From XYD12-FULL-36-8 sp964391015 (lineage in GTDB: Bacteria; Bacteroidota; Ignavibacteria; Ignavibacteriales; Ignavibacteriaceae), in contig CAYMKU010000001.1 in the NCBI GenBank assembly GCA_964391015.1, forward strand, positions 175,039-239,038: a DNA stretch of 64,000 nucleotides. The letters are read 5' to 3'. The position numbers were made by a program, and so were the translations under genes. Positions 17,740 to 26,882 of this stretch are shown one piece after another; position 1 is the first letter of the stretch, and every line of letters begins with the position of its first letter. The notes below the pieces were generated by a model. That model worked only from the letters and a program-made list of their open reading frames with translations. It did no database searches and had not been told where the DNA came from.

Positions 17740-19119
17740 TTAAAAACTGCTTATCCTCCTCGACCAGTTATCATCGCGAAGTTCACCCCGAAGGGTTGAA
17801 TGTAAAAGTGTATAGTCAGAAAATCCTGTCAGATCGCCAAATACAAAAATTACTCCACCTTCCAACTCATTATAGTACCAAATTTCGTACGGTTTCGTGT
17901 CAACTTGATTTGGATAACGTTCAATTTCACTTGGCTCACCATAAATAATAAAAACTCTTCCACGATCCGATTTCCACCCCACCCGGGAAAGCGAACCGTA
18001 TCTTTGGTTACTTAAGTTAATTCTAATCAAATAATTTTTGTAGTACTCATTCTCAGTCGTCGATAAATCATTATCCTTATCTTTCCAAAAGTTATATAAA
18101 AATTCCCTCTTTCCTTCAACACTATTTATCTTCTTGAACTTTTCAACCTCCACTGCTGAAGCAATATATTTCGATTTATCAAACAGATCGTCAAGTTCTT
18201 CATCAGACATGACTCCAAACTCGCTTGCTAAAACACCAGATGTTTGTCCTGAAACAGTATCAACAGCGCTTGTTGACGGATTATAGACGTAAAATTTCTT
18301 TGTAGAAGATACACCGTAATTTGAAGCACTATCTATTAGCGCAAGTACAAAGGTATAAGTATCCGTTGGAAATTTATTTACTATAATCGAACCGACTTCT
18401 ACTTTTGACTCATAATTTCTGCTAACAGGTCTCGATTTAGAAAGCACGGCTTTGTCTTTGCTATTATAAACTGTAGAAATAAGTTTAAGCGGTTCTGCAG
18501 TTTTTCCCTTAAGCAAATTATATAATTCCGAATAATAAAAAACAACTGGTTGACTTTCCCCAAAAACAGAATTCGGGATAGGATAAATTTCCATACTGTT
18601 TTTGTAAAAAATTGATTCTTTGTTAGGGCTATCCTGAATAATTCTTGAGGCAAGCTGGATATCACTAATTGAAATATTTTCAGAGATGAATCTTTTTACT
18701 GTTATATATTCAGTAAACTCTTTTCGATTCCTTTCATTTTTAGTATCTCTGCCACCTATCATACATTTATATGTTGCGTGCGGAACAATAAACCCTACTA
18801 CTCCGATAAGATATTTACTCCCAGTTGCAACTGAATCAACTACTTGATGAGAAACTCTCCATTCCTTTTCAACAATTTTTTGATGGGATATCGTATCCTC
18901 AACCAAAATTGAGAGAATACCCTCAACAACCTGGACAGAATCAGATGCGAATATACTCATTGAGTTTTGGTTAAAAGAATAATAGAATTCTACATAATTT
19001 GAACTGGAGTCATAGCCGAATTGAGCGTAGTCGAATTCAAAAAGATTTTGAGACTTCCCAGAAGAAAAATAAAGTAGAGTAAAAATTAAAATAAGCTGGA
19101 TAGGCGTTAATAACTTCAT
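17740..19119 (-). CDS. GWxTD domain-containing exported protein
   Basis: Proteins of this family occur widely in Bacteroidota, Ignavibacteria and Acidobacteria; no function is firmly known. I place the start at 19119 (MKLLTPIQLILIF), which gives a clear signal peptide and a GAGGT ribosome site; a longer frame to 19182 would run through the upstream terminator. The C-terminal 130 residues carry RVGWKSDRGRVFIIYGEPSE, the GWxTDRG signature, then a tail of aromatic residues. The middle is likely beta-rich. It follows the PorV-like gene and its terminator. Confidence 0.85.
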   Translation of the reverse strand: MKLLTPIQLILIFTLLYFSSGKSQNLFEFDYAQFGYDSSSNYVEFYYSFNQNSMSIFASDSVQVVEGILSILVEDTISHQKIVEKEWRVSHQVVDSVATGSKYLIGVVGFIVPHATYKCMIGGRDTKNERNRKEFTEYITVKRFISENISISDIQLASRIIQDSPNKESIFYKNSMEIYPIPNSVFGESQPVVFYYSELYNLLKGKTAEPLKLISTVYNSKDKAVLSKSRPVSRNYESKVEVGSIIVNKFPTDTYTFVLALIDSASNYGVSSTKKFYVYNPSTSAVDTVSGQTSGVLASEFGVMSDEELDDLFDKSKYIASAVEVEKFKKINSVEGKREFLYNFWKDKDNDLSTTENEYYKNYLIRINLSNQRYGSLSRVGWKSDRGRVFIIYGEPSEIERYPNQVDTKPYEIWYYNELEGGVIFVFGDLTGFSDYTLLHSTLRGELRDDNWSRRISSF

Positions 19120-19139
19120 AATGACCTCAAATAAAAAAC

Positions 19140-19168
19140 AAAGGCGTCTCAGATGTGAAGACGCCTTT
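19140..19168 (-). terminator. Intrinsic terminator after the PorV-like gene
   Basis: AAAGGCGTCT (19140-19149) pairs with AGACGCCTTT (19159-19168) over a nine-base loop. On the minus strand the stem runs into a T-rich tract. It ends the surface-protein operon and shows that the GWxTD gene starts below it. Confidence 0.85.
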
Positions 19169-19187
19169 AAGAGAATAAACAAAATAG

Positions 19188-20207
19188 CTATTTAAAAGCA
19201 AGTTTGATGGTAAATACATGATTTGCAGTCGGAAAATCCTTTATGTCTCTAAATGCATAGTCAAATACTAGTCCAATATCTTCTGCAAATTGATAATCAA
19301 CCCCAGCACCAGCAGTAAAACCATAAATTGATTGATCATTATTTTCCATTTGGAAATTATAGCCGCCTCTAACGAAAAAGGTATTTAAATAACTATATTC
19401 CAATCCCAGATTTAGTCTGTCCTCAAGCGCATTATTTGCAGTGAAAGCTGATCCCAGCTGAAGATTATTCTGCTCATCCAACATATACTTATATGAAAGT
19501 CCTAACTCAAAATAGCTGGGTATCTGAAATGGTTCAGCAACAATTTCATAAGTTCCGTTTGGAGCTCCTATATTAGAATTTGGAACTGAAGTTCGGGCTT
19601 GCAAATCTGAACCAGAGTAAACCATATTTGATCCTATATTTTTAATAACCGCAGCCAGGGAAAGTTGGGGGTTGAATCTGTACTGAACACCAACATCCAC
19701 CGCAAGTCCCGTAGCACTTGTATTTTCGATGGATTCACTAATCAGTTTAAAATTAGTTCCAACCGAAATCCTATCCGTAATAACCTTGGAGTATGTTAAC
19801 CCAATAGTTAAAAAAGATGGAGAATAAGTTTTACCTGTTCCGTCAGGATAATCAGTTGTTGTAACAGGTATATCACCAAAATCGAAGGTCTTAAGACTAA
19901 ATGCGAGTGAGCCAAGATCACCTAAAATGGAAGATACAGCAAAATATGAAACATTTATATCAGCTATATAAGTCATATAACTAAACACAGCTTCTGTGCT
20001 TTGTGCTAAATCCAAACCTGCTGGATTATAATAAATAGACTCTAAACCATACAAGCTGGCATGAAACGCACCGCCAGTAGCAATTCCCCGCGCACCAACT
20101 GGTATAAGAAGTTGATCAGCTCCCGTAGAGCCCTTTCTCGATACATCACCAGCAAAAATAGAAGTGGTAATTATTGAAAGAGTAATTAGTATTAGTATTT
20201 TTTTCAT
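19188..20207 (-). CDS. PorV/PorQ-family outer-membrane beta-barrel protein
   Basis: In T9SS, PorV is an outer-membrane shuttle that takes cargo from the translocon to the attachment complex. The 339-residue product has a signal peptide (MKKILILITLSIITTSIFAG) and the family motif IPVGARGIATGGAFHA, then YYNPAGLDL. A repeated amphipathic-strand barrel follows and ends in VFTIKLAFK with a C-terminal Phe-Lys. It follows a T9SS cargo gene and a TonB receptor, and may serve that cargo. Confidence 0.85.
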   Translation of the reverse strand: MKKILILITLSIITTSIFAGDVSRKGSTGADQLLIPVGARGIATGGAFHASLYGLESIYYNPAGLDLAQSTEAVFSYMTYIADINVSYFAVSSILGDLGSLAFSLKTFDFGDIPVTTTDYPDGTGKTYSPSFLTIGLTYSKVITDRISVGTNFKLISESIENTSATGLAVDVGVQYRFNPQLSLAAVIKNIGSNMVYSGSDLQARTSVPNSNIGAPNGTYEIVAEPFQIPSYFELGLSYKYMLDEQNNLQLGSAFTANNALEDRLNLGLEYSYLNTFFVRGGYNFQMENNDQSIYGFTAGAGVDYQFAEDIGLVFDYAFRDIKDFPTANHVFTIKLAFK

Positions 20208-20243
20208 CTTTTAAGCTCCTGGTATTTTAAAATTTTCATTTAT

Positions 20244-20270
20244 GGGCGGTCAAAATAAAATCAACCGCCC
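20244..20270 (-). other. Intergenic hairpin, weak terminator or processing site
   Basis: GGGCGGT (20244-20250) is complementary to ACCGCCC (20264-20270) with a 13-base AT-rich loop. It lies 14 bases after the T9SS cargo stop on the minus strand, but no solid T run follows. It may reduce expression of the PorV-like gene or mark an RNA end. Confidence 0.5.
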
Positions 20271-20283
20271 AGTTTCAAAATTC

Positions 20284-23200
20284 TTAATAACGTTGCAACT
20301 GTTTCTGAGGCATAATAATCGAAAACTTAAGAACTTTGTCTCCATATTTTGGAGATGAGACAATTGCTAAATACAAACCGGAAGCGACCCTTATTCCATT
20401 CTCATTCTGTAAATTCCAGTTTAAGAATGGAGATGTGGGAGAAGTTTTATCTCCCTGATCTAATGTTCTTATCAATGTTCCGGACAGAGAATATATTTTA
20501 ATAGTAACTTCCTCAGGCAAGTTTGAAAAAGTTACAAATGGTTCATCAGAGGGACTATTTGTATAGCTTGTTGCAACGTTAAACCCGTACAAAGGATTAG
20601 GAAAGACGTTTACTCTATTGAATAACGCTTTTTCTTCCTCAGCACTGAGCACTCCGCCTTTTACAGTTTTAAAAACAAATTCATCACTTGGCGTATATGG
20701 ATATGTACTAATCGGAACTACCATTTTATCACCGGCAGAGTAAAACTGCGTACTATTTATTCTTTCTAAGGCGACAACATACAAAGCATCAAAATAAGGA
20801 GATGCCGCTATCTTTCTCTCATCGTTTGATACTGTGGCACCTGTCGGAATGTTGTAATTTGAACCACCTCTCAGGTCAGCCCAGATAGTATTGGTTCCAG
20901 ATACAAAACCGCCTTTGTAAATTTGTTGATTTCCATTTGGATCATAAGTTTGATTAAAGATCAAAATGAATTCACCAGTCGTATCAATGCTGGCTCCGGG
21001 ATCCCAAATCCCATCAGGTTTTCCACCTTCACCTCGAGCTTTCTCAATAAACCCAACTGCAAGCTGTCTCGTCTCTCCAAAGCCGCCGGTCTCTGTTGCG
21101 TAATCTTGAACCCATACCGTAAATGGAACATCAACATAGCCAACACCAAATTGTCCCAGGGGTCCTTTTCCAACAGTATCGGAAGCTAAAATTCCTTCTG
21201 CATAAACATAACTATTTTTTCTGCTGATTACTGTTCCCTTATATCCATTTATGTATCTATATGCTTTGCCATTTTCACCAAACCTAATTTCTATTCTTCG
21301 CAACTTATCAGCACGAATATATTTCCCATTTAAGACTGACAAACCTGGCAGGGAACCAATTTTTTGAGATATACCTGAATCAGAGGAAACATAATATACT
21401 TTCGAGTGTGTTGTATTATACCAAGCAGTAGATGTTTGACCCGATAAAGTTCCAACGGCAGGAATTTTTTCTGGCAACTTAACAATAAATCCATCGGTAA
21501 TCTTTTTTGCAACCGTAGGATCATCTCCGATATAATCTTTTGAGGACTCTATAAGTGTGATTCCTGTAGTAGTATTTTTCAACTTCCAAAACGGTGAATA
21601 TGGAGCTTGTGTGCTGTCTATTCCAAAAGTTACTTTATATTCATCTCCTGTTAATAATTCCTTATCCACAATATCATATTTTAATTTTGCTCCGCTTCCT
21701 CCTTTTGTACTAACGCTAAGTGCTTCAACTGGAGGAGTATATTCATCTTCTGCAAAGGTTACTGTAAATATTCTTGGAACGTTCTCAACTTCACCTACAA
21801 ATGAACTTGATGACAGATAGTAATCACTAAAAATGAATGCAGAAGTATCAACCGATTTATTCACTAATGCATCATGATTTACTGCATATGAAGTTATTGC
21901 GAAATAATATGGCTTACCTTTTATCAGATTTCCGCCGGTGAATGGATCCTTAGTAATCCTAAGTCTGATCCTTCCAGTTTCGTCGCTCCTATAAGTAGTA
22001 GAATCTAATTTAGTTGAGCTTGCTGGATACAACAGCTCGATCCCACCAGTATTACCATTTTCCTTATACAAATTGTTAATAAAATCATTCACCTGATATG
22101 TTGCAACGGTGGTCTTATTCTGCAACCCGCTTATTTGATCTGCAGTTGAATTGGTTTTATAAGCAAAGACATTATATCCTTTGAATTTGATGTCATACGT
22201 AGCCGTCTTTCTTTGATAACTCACCTGATCTTTAGTTTTCCACGTCAGATCAATAAAATTTTCACTTGTACTGGTTTCAACAGTTACTGGAGGCGGAGAA
22301 GATGGAGCAACAAAGTTATTATCAAAAATATTCTGAGCACCATCGTCAATTCTTCTGGCTACAGTAATAGAGTTAAGTGCATCTGAACCTTGACCGAAAA
22401 CATAAGCAACTACGATTTCTTTTTCGTCACCCTTCGTAAGAGTGAAAGGACCAGTGTTTGACATCATTCTGTAATCACCTTCAAGAGTATTGATCCACCC
22501 TCTATTCGTAACAGGATCTCCCGAAAACCACAATGTTGGATTCACAGTATTGCAGTCCACACCACCTCTCACCTCACCATAAGAAAAAGTACAAGGATTC
22601 GGTGCATCACCCAATCTTGTTTTACCGATTGTATAGTATCTTGCCTCAGTAGCATTGCTGGGATCATTAACGACAGGATCCCCATTTATATACATTACAA
22701 AAGAGGAAATTCCTAAATTCTTTGCTCCAGGGTAGTTTTTTATACCCTTAACTTGTCCTCTCACACTATGCGCAGTATCAATAGGTGTATCTATTCCATC
22801 ATCGTACGTTCCGTTTCCATTCACATCTGTATATGTTTCACCAGCTATATACGAAAGTGGGCCCTGAAAGAAGTCAATTAAAAACGCTGGTGGCTGCGTA
22901 CCATACTGTTGATGATCATCTGGTCCATTATTATAAACAAAACCAGAGTTTCGAGGAACATCACAGCCGACAAAATCATCGGCAGAGTTTCCTATGTCTG
23001 GATCAGCCCATACACCAAAATAACAATCTGTTAAGGTGTTAGGTTCGTTTGCATTGCCAAGCCCTACGTACTTAAATCTATACCTGACAAAGAGGATGTT
23101 CCCGATAGCTCCAGCAGAAGCGAATGCAAAAACGGTTTGTCTAATTTCCATACCTAACGGTGCAATTGTGTTCCAACGACGTTGAGGGGTTGGAGTACCA

Positions 23201-23826
23201 TCCCAATAAACACACCAAACAGTCTCATCTCCAATTAAGTCTGGTCTATCTTCATCAGCATCCCAGATACTGTTACCATTTTTATCTACAGGATTGTAAA
23301 TTCCATCATTATCACCATCATAAAAATCAGCACCTAAATCTACCGCATCTTTCCAATCAATCCAGCTTTCACCGAAAGGAATATCGGAAGCTTTTAAAAC
23401 ATATATTTGAGACCGCGGGTCGGTCTGCCCATGAGCAACATCACCAGCCACATAATCTTGTACTAAGGTGGAGGGTGCAACTGCATTTACAAACATATTG
23501 CCTCCAGCCATACCACTTAGGAAAAATCCTCCTGAGAAAAGAGCCACGTCACCAGCAAATTTTCCACCCGCACCACTAATAATGGGATTGGGATCGGGAA
23601 TATTCACTTCACCTAAAGCCCCAACTCTATTCATAGGCATATTTACATTGTTTATGTATAACCTATAGGCATCTCCAGCTTTTCCAGATTGAATTTTACT
23701 AAGCTGAGATGAATTTGGTTGAAAGGTTTTAGTACCTTTCTTGTCGTCTCCCCCGTAAGCAACCACGAATAAAAGGAGTACTAATATCACAACCGAATAA
23801 ATGTTTGAAATTATTTTTATTCTCAT
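20284..23826 (-). CDS. Large secreted protein with a T9SS type A sorting tail
   Basis: The 1180-residue protein has a signal peptide and a series of beta-rich domains. Around residues 165-200 and 355-375 there are Asp/Asn-rich loops (DGDNDGIYNPVDKNGNSIWD and DVNGNGTYDDG) that resemble calcium-binding thrombospondin type 3 or dockerin-like repeats. The last 90 residues form a Por-type sorting domain: VFPNPLYGFN, VTIKIYSLSGTLIRTL, GLYLAIVSS and a short basic end. It should be secreted through T9SS and anchored or released at the surface. It sits directly downstream of the TonB receptor, and the two may act on the same ligand. Ligand unknown. Confidence 0.85.
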   Translation of the reverse strand: MRIKIISNIYSVVILVLLLFVVAYGGDDKKGTKTFQPNSSQLSKIQSGKAGDAYRLYINNVNMPMNRVGALGEVNIPDPNPIISGAGGKFAGDVALFSGGFFLSGMAGGNMFVNAVAPSTLVQDYVAGDVAHGQTDPRSQIYVLKASDIPFGESWIDWKDAVDLGADFYDGDNDGIYNPVDKNGNSIWDADEDRPDLIGDETVWCVYWDGTPTPQRRWNTIAPLGMEIRQTVFAFASAGAIGNILFVRYRFKYVGLGNANEPNTLTDCYFGVWADPDIGNSADDFVGCDVPRNSGFVYNNGPDDHQQYGTQPPAFLIDFFQGPLSYIAGETYTDVNGNGTYDDGIDTPIDTAHSVRGQVKGIKNYPGAKNLGISSFVMYINGDPVVNDPSNATEARYYTIGKTRLGDAPNPCTFSYGEVRGGVDCNTVNPTLWFSGDPVTNRGWINTLEGDYRMMSNTGPFTLTKGDEKEIVVAYVFGQGSDALNSITVARRIDDGAQNIFDNNFVAPSSPPPVTVETSTSENFIDLTWKTKDQVSYQRKTATYDIKFKGYNVFAYKTNSTADQISGLQNKTTVATYQVNDFINNLYKENGNTGGIELLYPASSTKLDSTTYRSDETGRIRLRITKDPFTGGNLIKGKPYYFAITSYAVNHDALVNKSVDTSAFIFSDYYLSSSSFVGEVENVPRIFTVTFAEDEYTPPVEALSVSTKGGSGAKLKYDIVDKELLTGDEYKVTFGIDSTQAPYSPFWKLKNTTTGITLIESSKDYIGDDPTVAKKITDGFIVKLPEKIPAVGTLSGQTSTAWYNTTHSKVYYVSSDSGISQKIGSLPGLSVLNGKYIRADKLRRIEIRFGENGKAYRYINGYKGTVISRKNSYVYAEGILASDTVGKGPLGQFGVGYVDVPFTVWVQDYATETGGFGETRQLAVGFIEKARGEGGKPDGIWDPGASIDTTGEFILIFNQTYDPNGNQQIYKGGFVSGTNTIWADLRGGSNYNIPTGATVSNDERKIAASPYFDALYVVALERINSTQFYSAGDKMVVPISTYPYTPSDEFVFKTVKGGVLSAEEEKALFNRVNVFPNPLYGFNVATSYTNSPSDEPFVTFSNLPEEVTIKIYSLSGTLIRTLDQGDKTSPTSPFLNWNLQNENGIRVASGLYLAIVSSPKYGDKVLKFSIIMPQKQLQRY

Positions 23827-23865
23827 TTTTTCGCCTTATTCTTTTTCAAAAAAAATTCAGAATTA

Positions 23866-26730
23866 TTATAAAGGTATGGTTGAGAAGTTGACTCTCAATC
23901 CCAACCTTATTGTTCTTGGAATACCGAAATTTGCTGGGTTTCTCTCATAACTCATATAATCCTGACGATAACCTTCTCCGTTATTTGCAATAATTGCTTT
24001 TCCTTCATCCGTATTTAACCAGCCAGTAGTATAAGGGCTTCCGGTTGATCTATAAACGGTAACTATATTATCTGCATCGAGCAGATTCTCAATCCAGATA
24101 TATGGAGAGATTCTGAAATTTTCGAACACAAAAGATTTTTCGACCTTCATATCAATTCTGAACGAACTTGGACCATATGTTGAATTTATATAACCTCTTG
24201 TTGAAGAGATTAATCCGTTATCACCCAACAAATTCCATTTATCCATTGGAGTATAGGGTCGTCCGCTATTGTAAGATAGAACGAAGTTAGCATTAAATAG
24301 TTCAAGGAAACCAAGTTCACCTTCCGGAACATAGAAATCAAGATTAACTACCGCTGTGTGTCGTTGATCGAAAGTTAAAGGAGCAATAACTTTGGGCGCT
24401 AATCTATCCGTGTTTCTAAAAACTGATGTTGAACTAGAACTAGTTGATGAACCCGTACCTTCAGCAAGCGAATAAGTATATTGAGCAGAAATACTTAAAT
24501 AGTTTAATCTGCTTATATCCAATGAAAATGCCAACCCTTTTGTAGTTCCAAAATCAGTATTTTGGCTGTAGTAAGCATTAAGGATTTGACCGCCTCCTGT
24601 ACGTCTAAATTGTGCATTCGCATCATTGACTAAACCAACAATGTTTTTATAAAACAACGTAATATTTAAGGCAGCTACATTTCCAAGTATTTGTCTGAAG
24701 CCAACTTCATACTGCGTTGTTTCTTCACTATTTAATCCACCATTTTGTGCACCTTGAGGTTCATAGGTCGTCCAATCATTATAATCATAAGGTCCAGCAT
24801 ACATATCATTCAACTCTGGCAACTGAATAAATTTTCCATACTGAGCGTGAAATACTGTTGATTGAGTAACTGGAAAACCAAGACCAAGCCGCGGTGAAAA
24901 TTTTAGTTCAGCTTTTTTCAAAACGAAATCTTCATTGTCCCATCCATTTGGATCTAAACCACCTGCATATGGAAGTGAAGGATTTTTCCATTCATAAGAC
25001 TTAACATCGAAATAATCCATTCTAATGCCAGCGTTAATTACTAAATCTTCCAGCTCGTATCTATCTTGAATATAAGCATAAGCTATCAATGGATTGCGTG
25101 GCCTCTGAAGCAGGTAAGGGAAATTTGGATCGTCTGAAGTATAGTCTAATCCAACCTTGTTCTGACCCGTAACATCATATCCATAAACAAAAGGTGATAA
25201 GTTTGCATACTTTTGGACATCAGTTAAGCTATCAGCTTGCTCAATAAGAAGCTGGGGATAAATTCCATAACCACGAACCATAGTGTATGTTAACCCGCCA
25301 CCCAGTTCTAATAAATGATTTTCAACCTGGGAAGTAAAATCAAAATCTCCTGTAAATGCATCATTCTCTCGATGTTGATACAAGCCAGTACTGTATCCAT
25401 AAGGTCTGAAAACACCATTATTATCTACTGTTCTAGTCCGTTGACCATTACCAAGTAAGGTTACACCAAGTTCATTAGCCCAACGAGCGCTGTCACCATA
25501 AGCGAAAAGATCATTTTTAAAGAAAGGATTATATCTTTCGTAATCGAAAGTTCTGTAACCTAAACTCAGGTTCCAAAAAGTTGAACCGCTTATAGTCTGA
25601 GATATTTTAGAACTAAGAGAAAGGTTATCTTCGGTAAACTCATCAAAAAACTTGGAATCATTTTTAGTTAATCTAAAATCAAAAACTTTAGCTAATCGTG
25701 TATTATAGATACCGCCAAAATTTAATGTGAATTCTCCCATCCTATGATTTGTTTTACCACTTATTCTCCAAACTGATGCAGAATTATTTGGTAAAGTTTC
25801 ATATGTTTTATTAATCGAAGGAAAATCTAGCGTTATGGCGCTTCTATCGGCATCTTTGTACCAGCCGCGTTCAGCAGAAATAAAGAAAGTGTGTTCAGGA
25901 ATGTCGGGAATAATTGGACCACTTATCGTCGCTGAATACTCATTAAATCCATATTTATCCGGGAATTTTTCTGTAAGCGAGGAAGCAACTATATCAGCTA
26001 AAACATTATAATTTGGCTTTCCAGATTTTGTAGTTACATTTATGATACCAGATTGAGCTTGTCCATACTTAGCTTCATACCCACCAACCTGAAAAGAGAT
26101 TTGTTCAATCGCAGAATTGCTAACTTGAGCAACTGTACCTCTATTATATAAATTATTTTGAGGAACTCCGTCAACTATGTAAAGTACTTCACTGCCTCGC
26201 CCACCGCGAATATTTATGCTTGCATTACCTTCAACACCGCCGCTACCTTCTTGAATAACAACACCGGATTGAAGTGATGCAATATTCTGAACACCTTTTA
26301 CAGGTATTCTGGAAATCTGATCCGCATCAATAACCTTAACAGTATTAGTCGCCTTTTCCTCAAAGAATTTTTTATCCTCAACTACAATTTCAGGTAAGCT
26401 GAAATCAGTAGAAAGCTCTACGTTCAATTCATATGTAATACCCGCAACAACCCTAACTTCTTTTATTGTTTTAGGGGCATAACCAACATAACTTACCTTA
26501 ACATTGTAAGTTCCGGGAGTAATATTAAGAACGAAATACTCTCCATCAACATTAGTTGCAGCACCTTGGTCGGTATTTAATATAACTATGTTAGCACCAA
26601 TGAGTGCTTCACGTGTATTTGCGTCAATTACTTTGCCGCTTAATTTACCAACGCCGGTTTGTGCAAAAACAGGAGATCCTAACATTAGCACCAATATTGT
26701 GCTAAGAAATTTAATAGTAAGATTTTTCAT
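23866..26730 (-). CDS. TonB-dependent outer-membrane receptor with carboxypeptidase-like N-terminal domain
   Basis: The protein takes up a substrate across the outer membrane with energy from TonB. In 954 residues it shows a signal peptide (1-23), a CarboxypepD-regulatory domain at about 28-110 (SGKVIDANTREALIGANIV), and a plug at about 125-230 with SGVVIQEGSGGVEG and IRGGRGSEVLYIVDGVPQNN. A 22-strand barrel follows. No SusD partner is present; the neighbouring secreted T9SS protein takes its place. Substrate unknown. It is preceded by a terminator, so it should have its own promoter in 26731-26825. Confidence 0.9.
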   Translation of the reverse strand: MKNLTIKFLSTILVLMLGSPVFAQTGVGKLSGKVIDANTREALIGANIVILNTDQGAATNVDGEYFVLNITPGTYNVKVSYVGYAPKTIKEVRVVAGITYELNVELSTDFSLPEIVVEDKKFFEEKATNTVKVIDADQISRIPVKGVQNIASLQSGVVIQEGSGGVEGNASINIRGGRGSEVLYIVDGVPQNNLYNRGTVAQVSNSAIEQISFQVGGYEAKYGQAQSGIINVTTKSGKPNYNVLADIVASSLTEKFPDKYGFNEYSATISGPIIPDIPEHTFFISAERGWYKDADRSAITLDFPSINKTYETLPNNSASVWRISGKTNHRMGEFTLNFGGIYNTRLAKVFDFRLTKNDSKFFDEFTEDNLSLSSKISQTISGSTFWNLSLGYRTFDYERYNPFFKNDLFAYGDSARWANELGVTLLGNGQRTRTVDNNGVFRPYGYSTGLYQHRENDAFTGDFDFTSQVENHLLELGGGLTYTMVRGYGIYPQLLIEQADSLTDVQKYANLSPFVYGYDVTGQNKVGLDYTSDDPNFPYLLQRPRNPLIAYAYIQDRYELEDLVINAGIRMDYFDVKSYEWKNPSLPYAGGLDPNGWDNEDFVLKKAELKFSPRLGLGFPVTQSTVFHAQYGKFIQLPELNDMYAGPYDYNDWTTYEPQGAQNGGLNSEETTQYEVGFRQILGNVAALNITLFYKNIVGLVNDANAQFRRTGGGQILNAYYSQNTDFGTTKGLAFSLDISRLNYLSISAQYTYSLAEGTGSSTSSSSTSVFRNTDRLAPKVIAPLTFDQRHTAVVNLDFYVPEGELGFLELFNANFVLSYNSGRPYTPMDKWNLLGDNGLISSTRGYINSTYGPSSFRIDMKVEKSFVFENFRISPYIWIENLLDADNIVTVYRSTGSPYTTGWLNTDEGKAIIANNGEGYRQDYMSYERNPANFGIPRTIRLGLRVNFSTIPL

Positions 26731-26825
26731 CTTTTCTCCACCATTTTGTTAATTAAAACTTTTGTCGAACTCTTTATCAACAATTAATAATAATTACATT
26801 TACAAAATCTATTTAAATCAAAAAA

Positions 26826-26856
26826 GGCGGATTACCTTTACTCAAGATTATCCGCC
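26826..26856 (-). terminator. Intrinsic terminator after the BNR-repeat T9SS protein
   Basis: GGCGGAT (26826-26832) pairs with ATCCGCC (26850-26856) around a 17-base loop. On the minus strand the stem ends in a T run. It lies 27 bases after the stop of the 616-residue gene. Confidence 0.8.
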
Positions 26857-26882
26857 CGCAAAAAACATAATCTAACTCACGC

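Noticed and set aside
23160..23579. Plus-strand frame of 139 codons, rich in His and Gln
   Set aside because: It lies opposite the well-supported T9SS cargo gene, and its composition is what reverse-complement reading of that gene would give.
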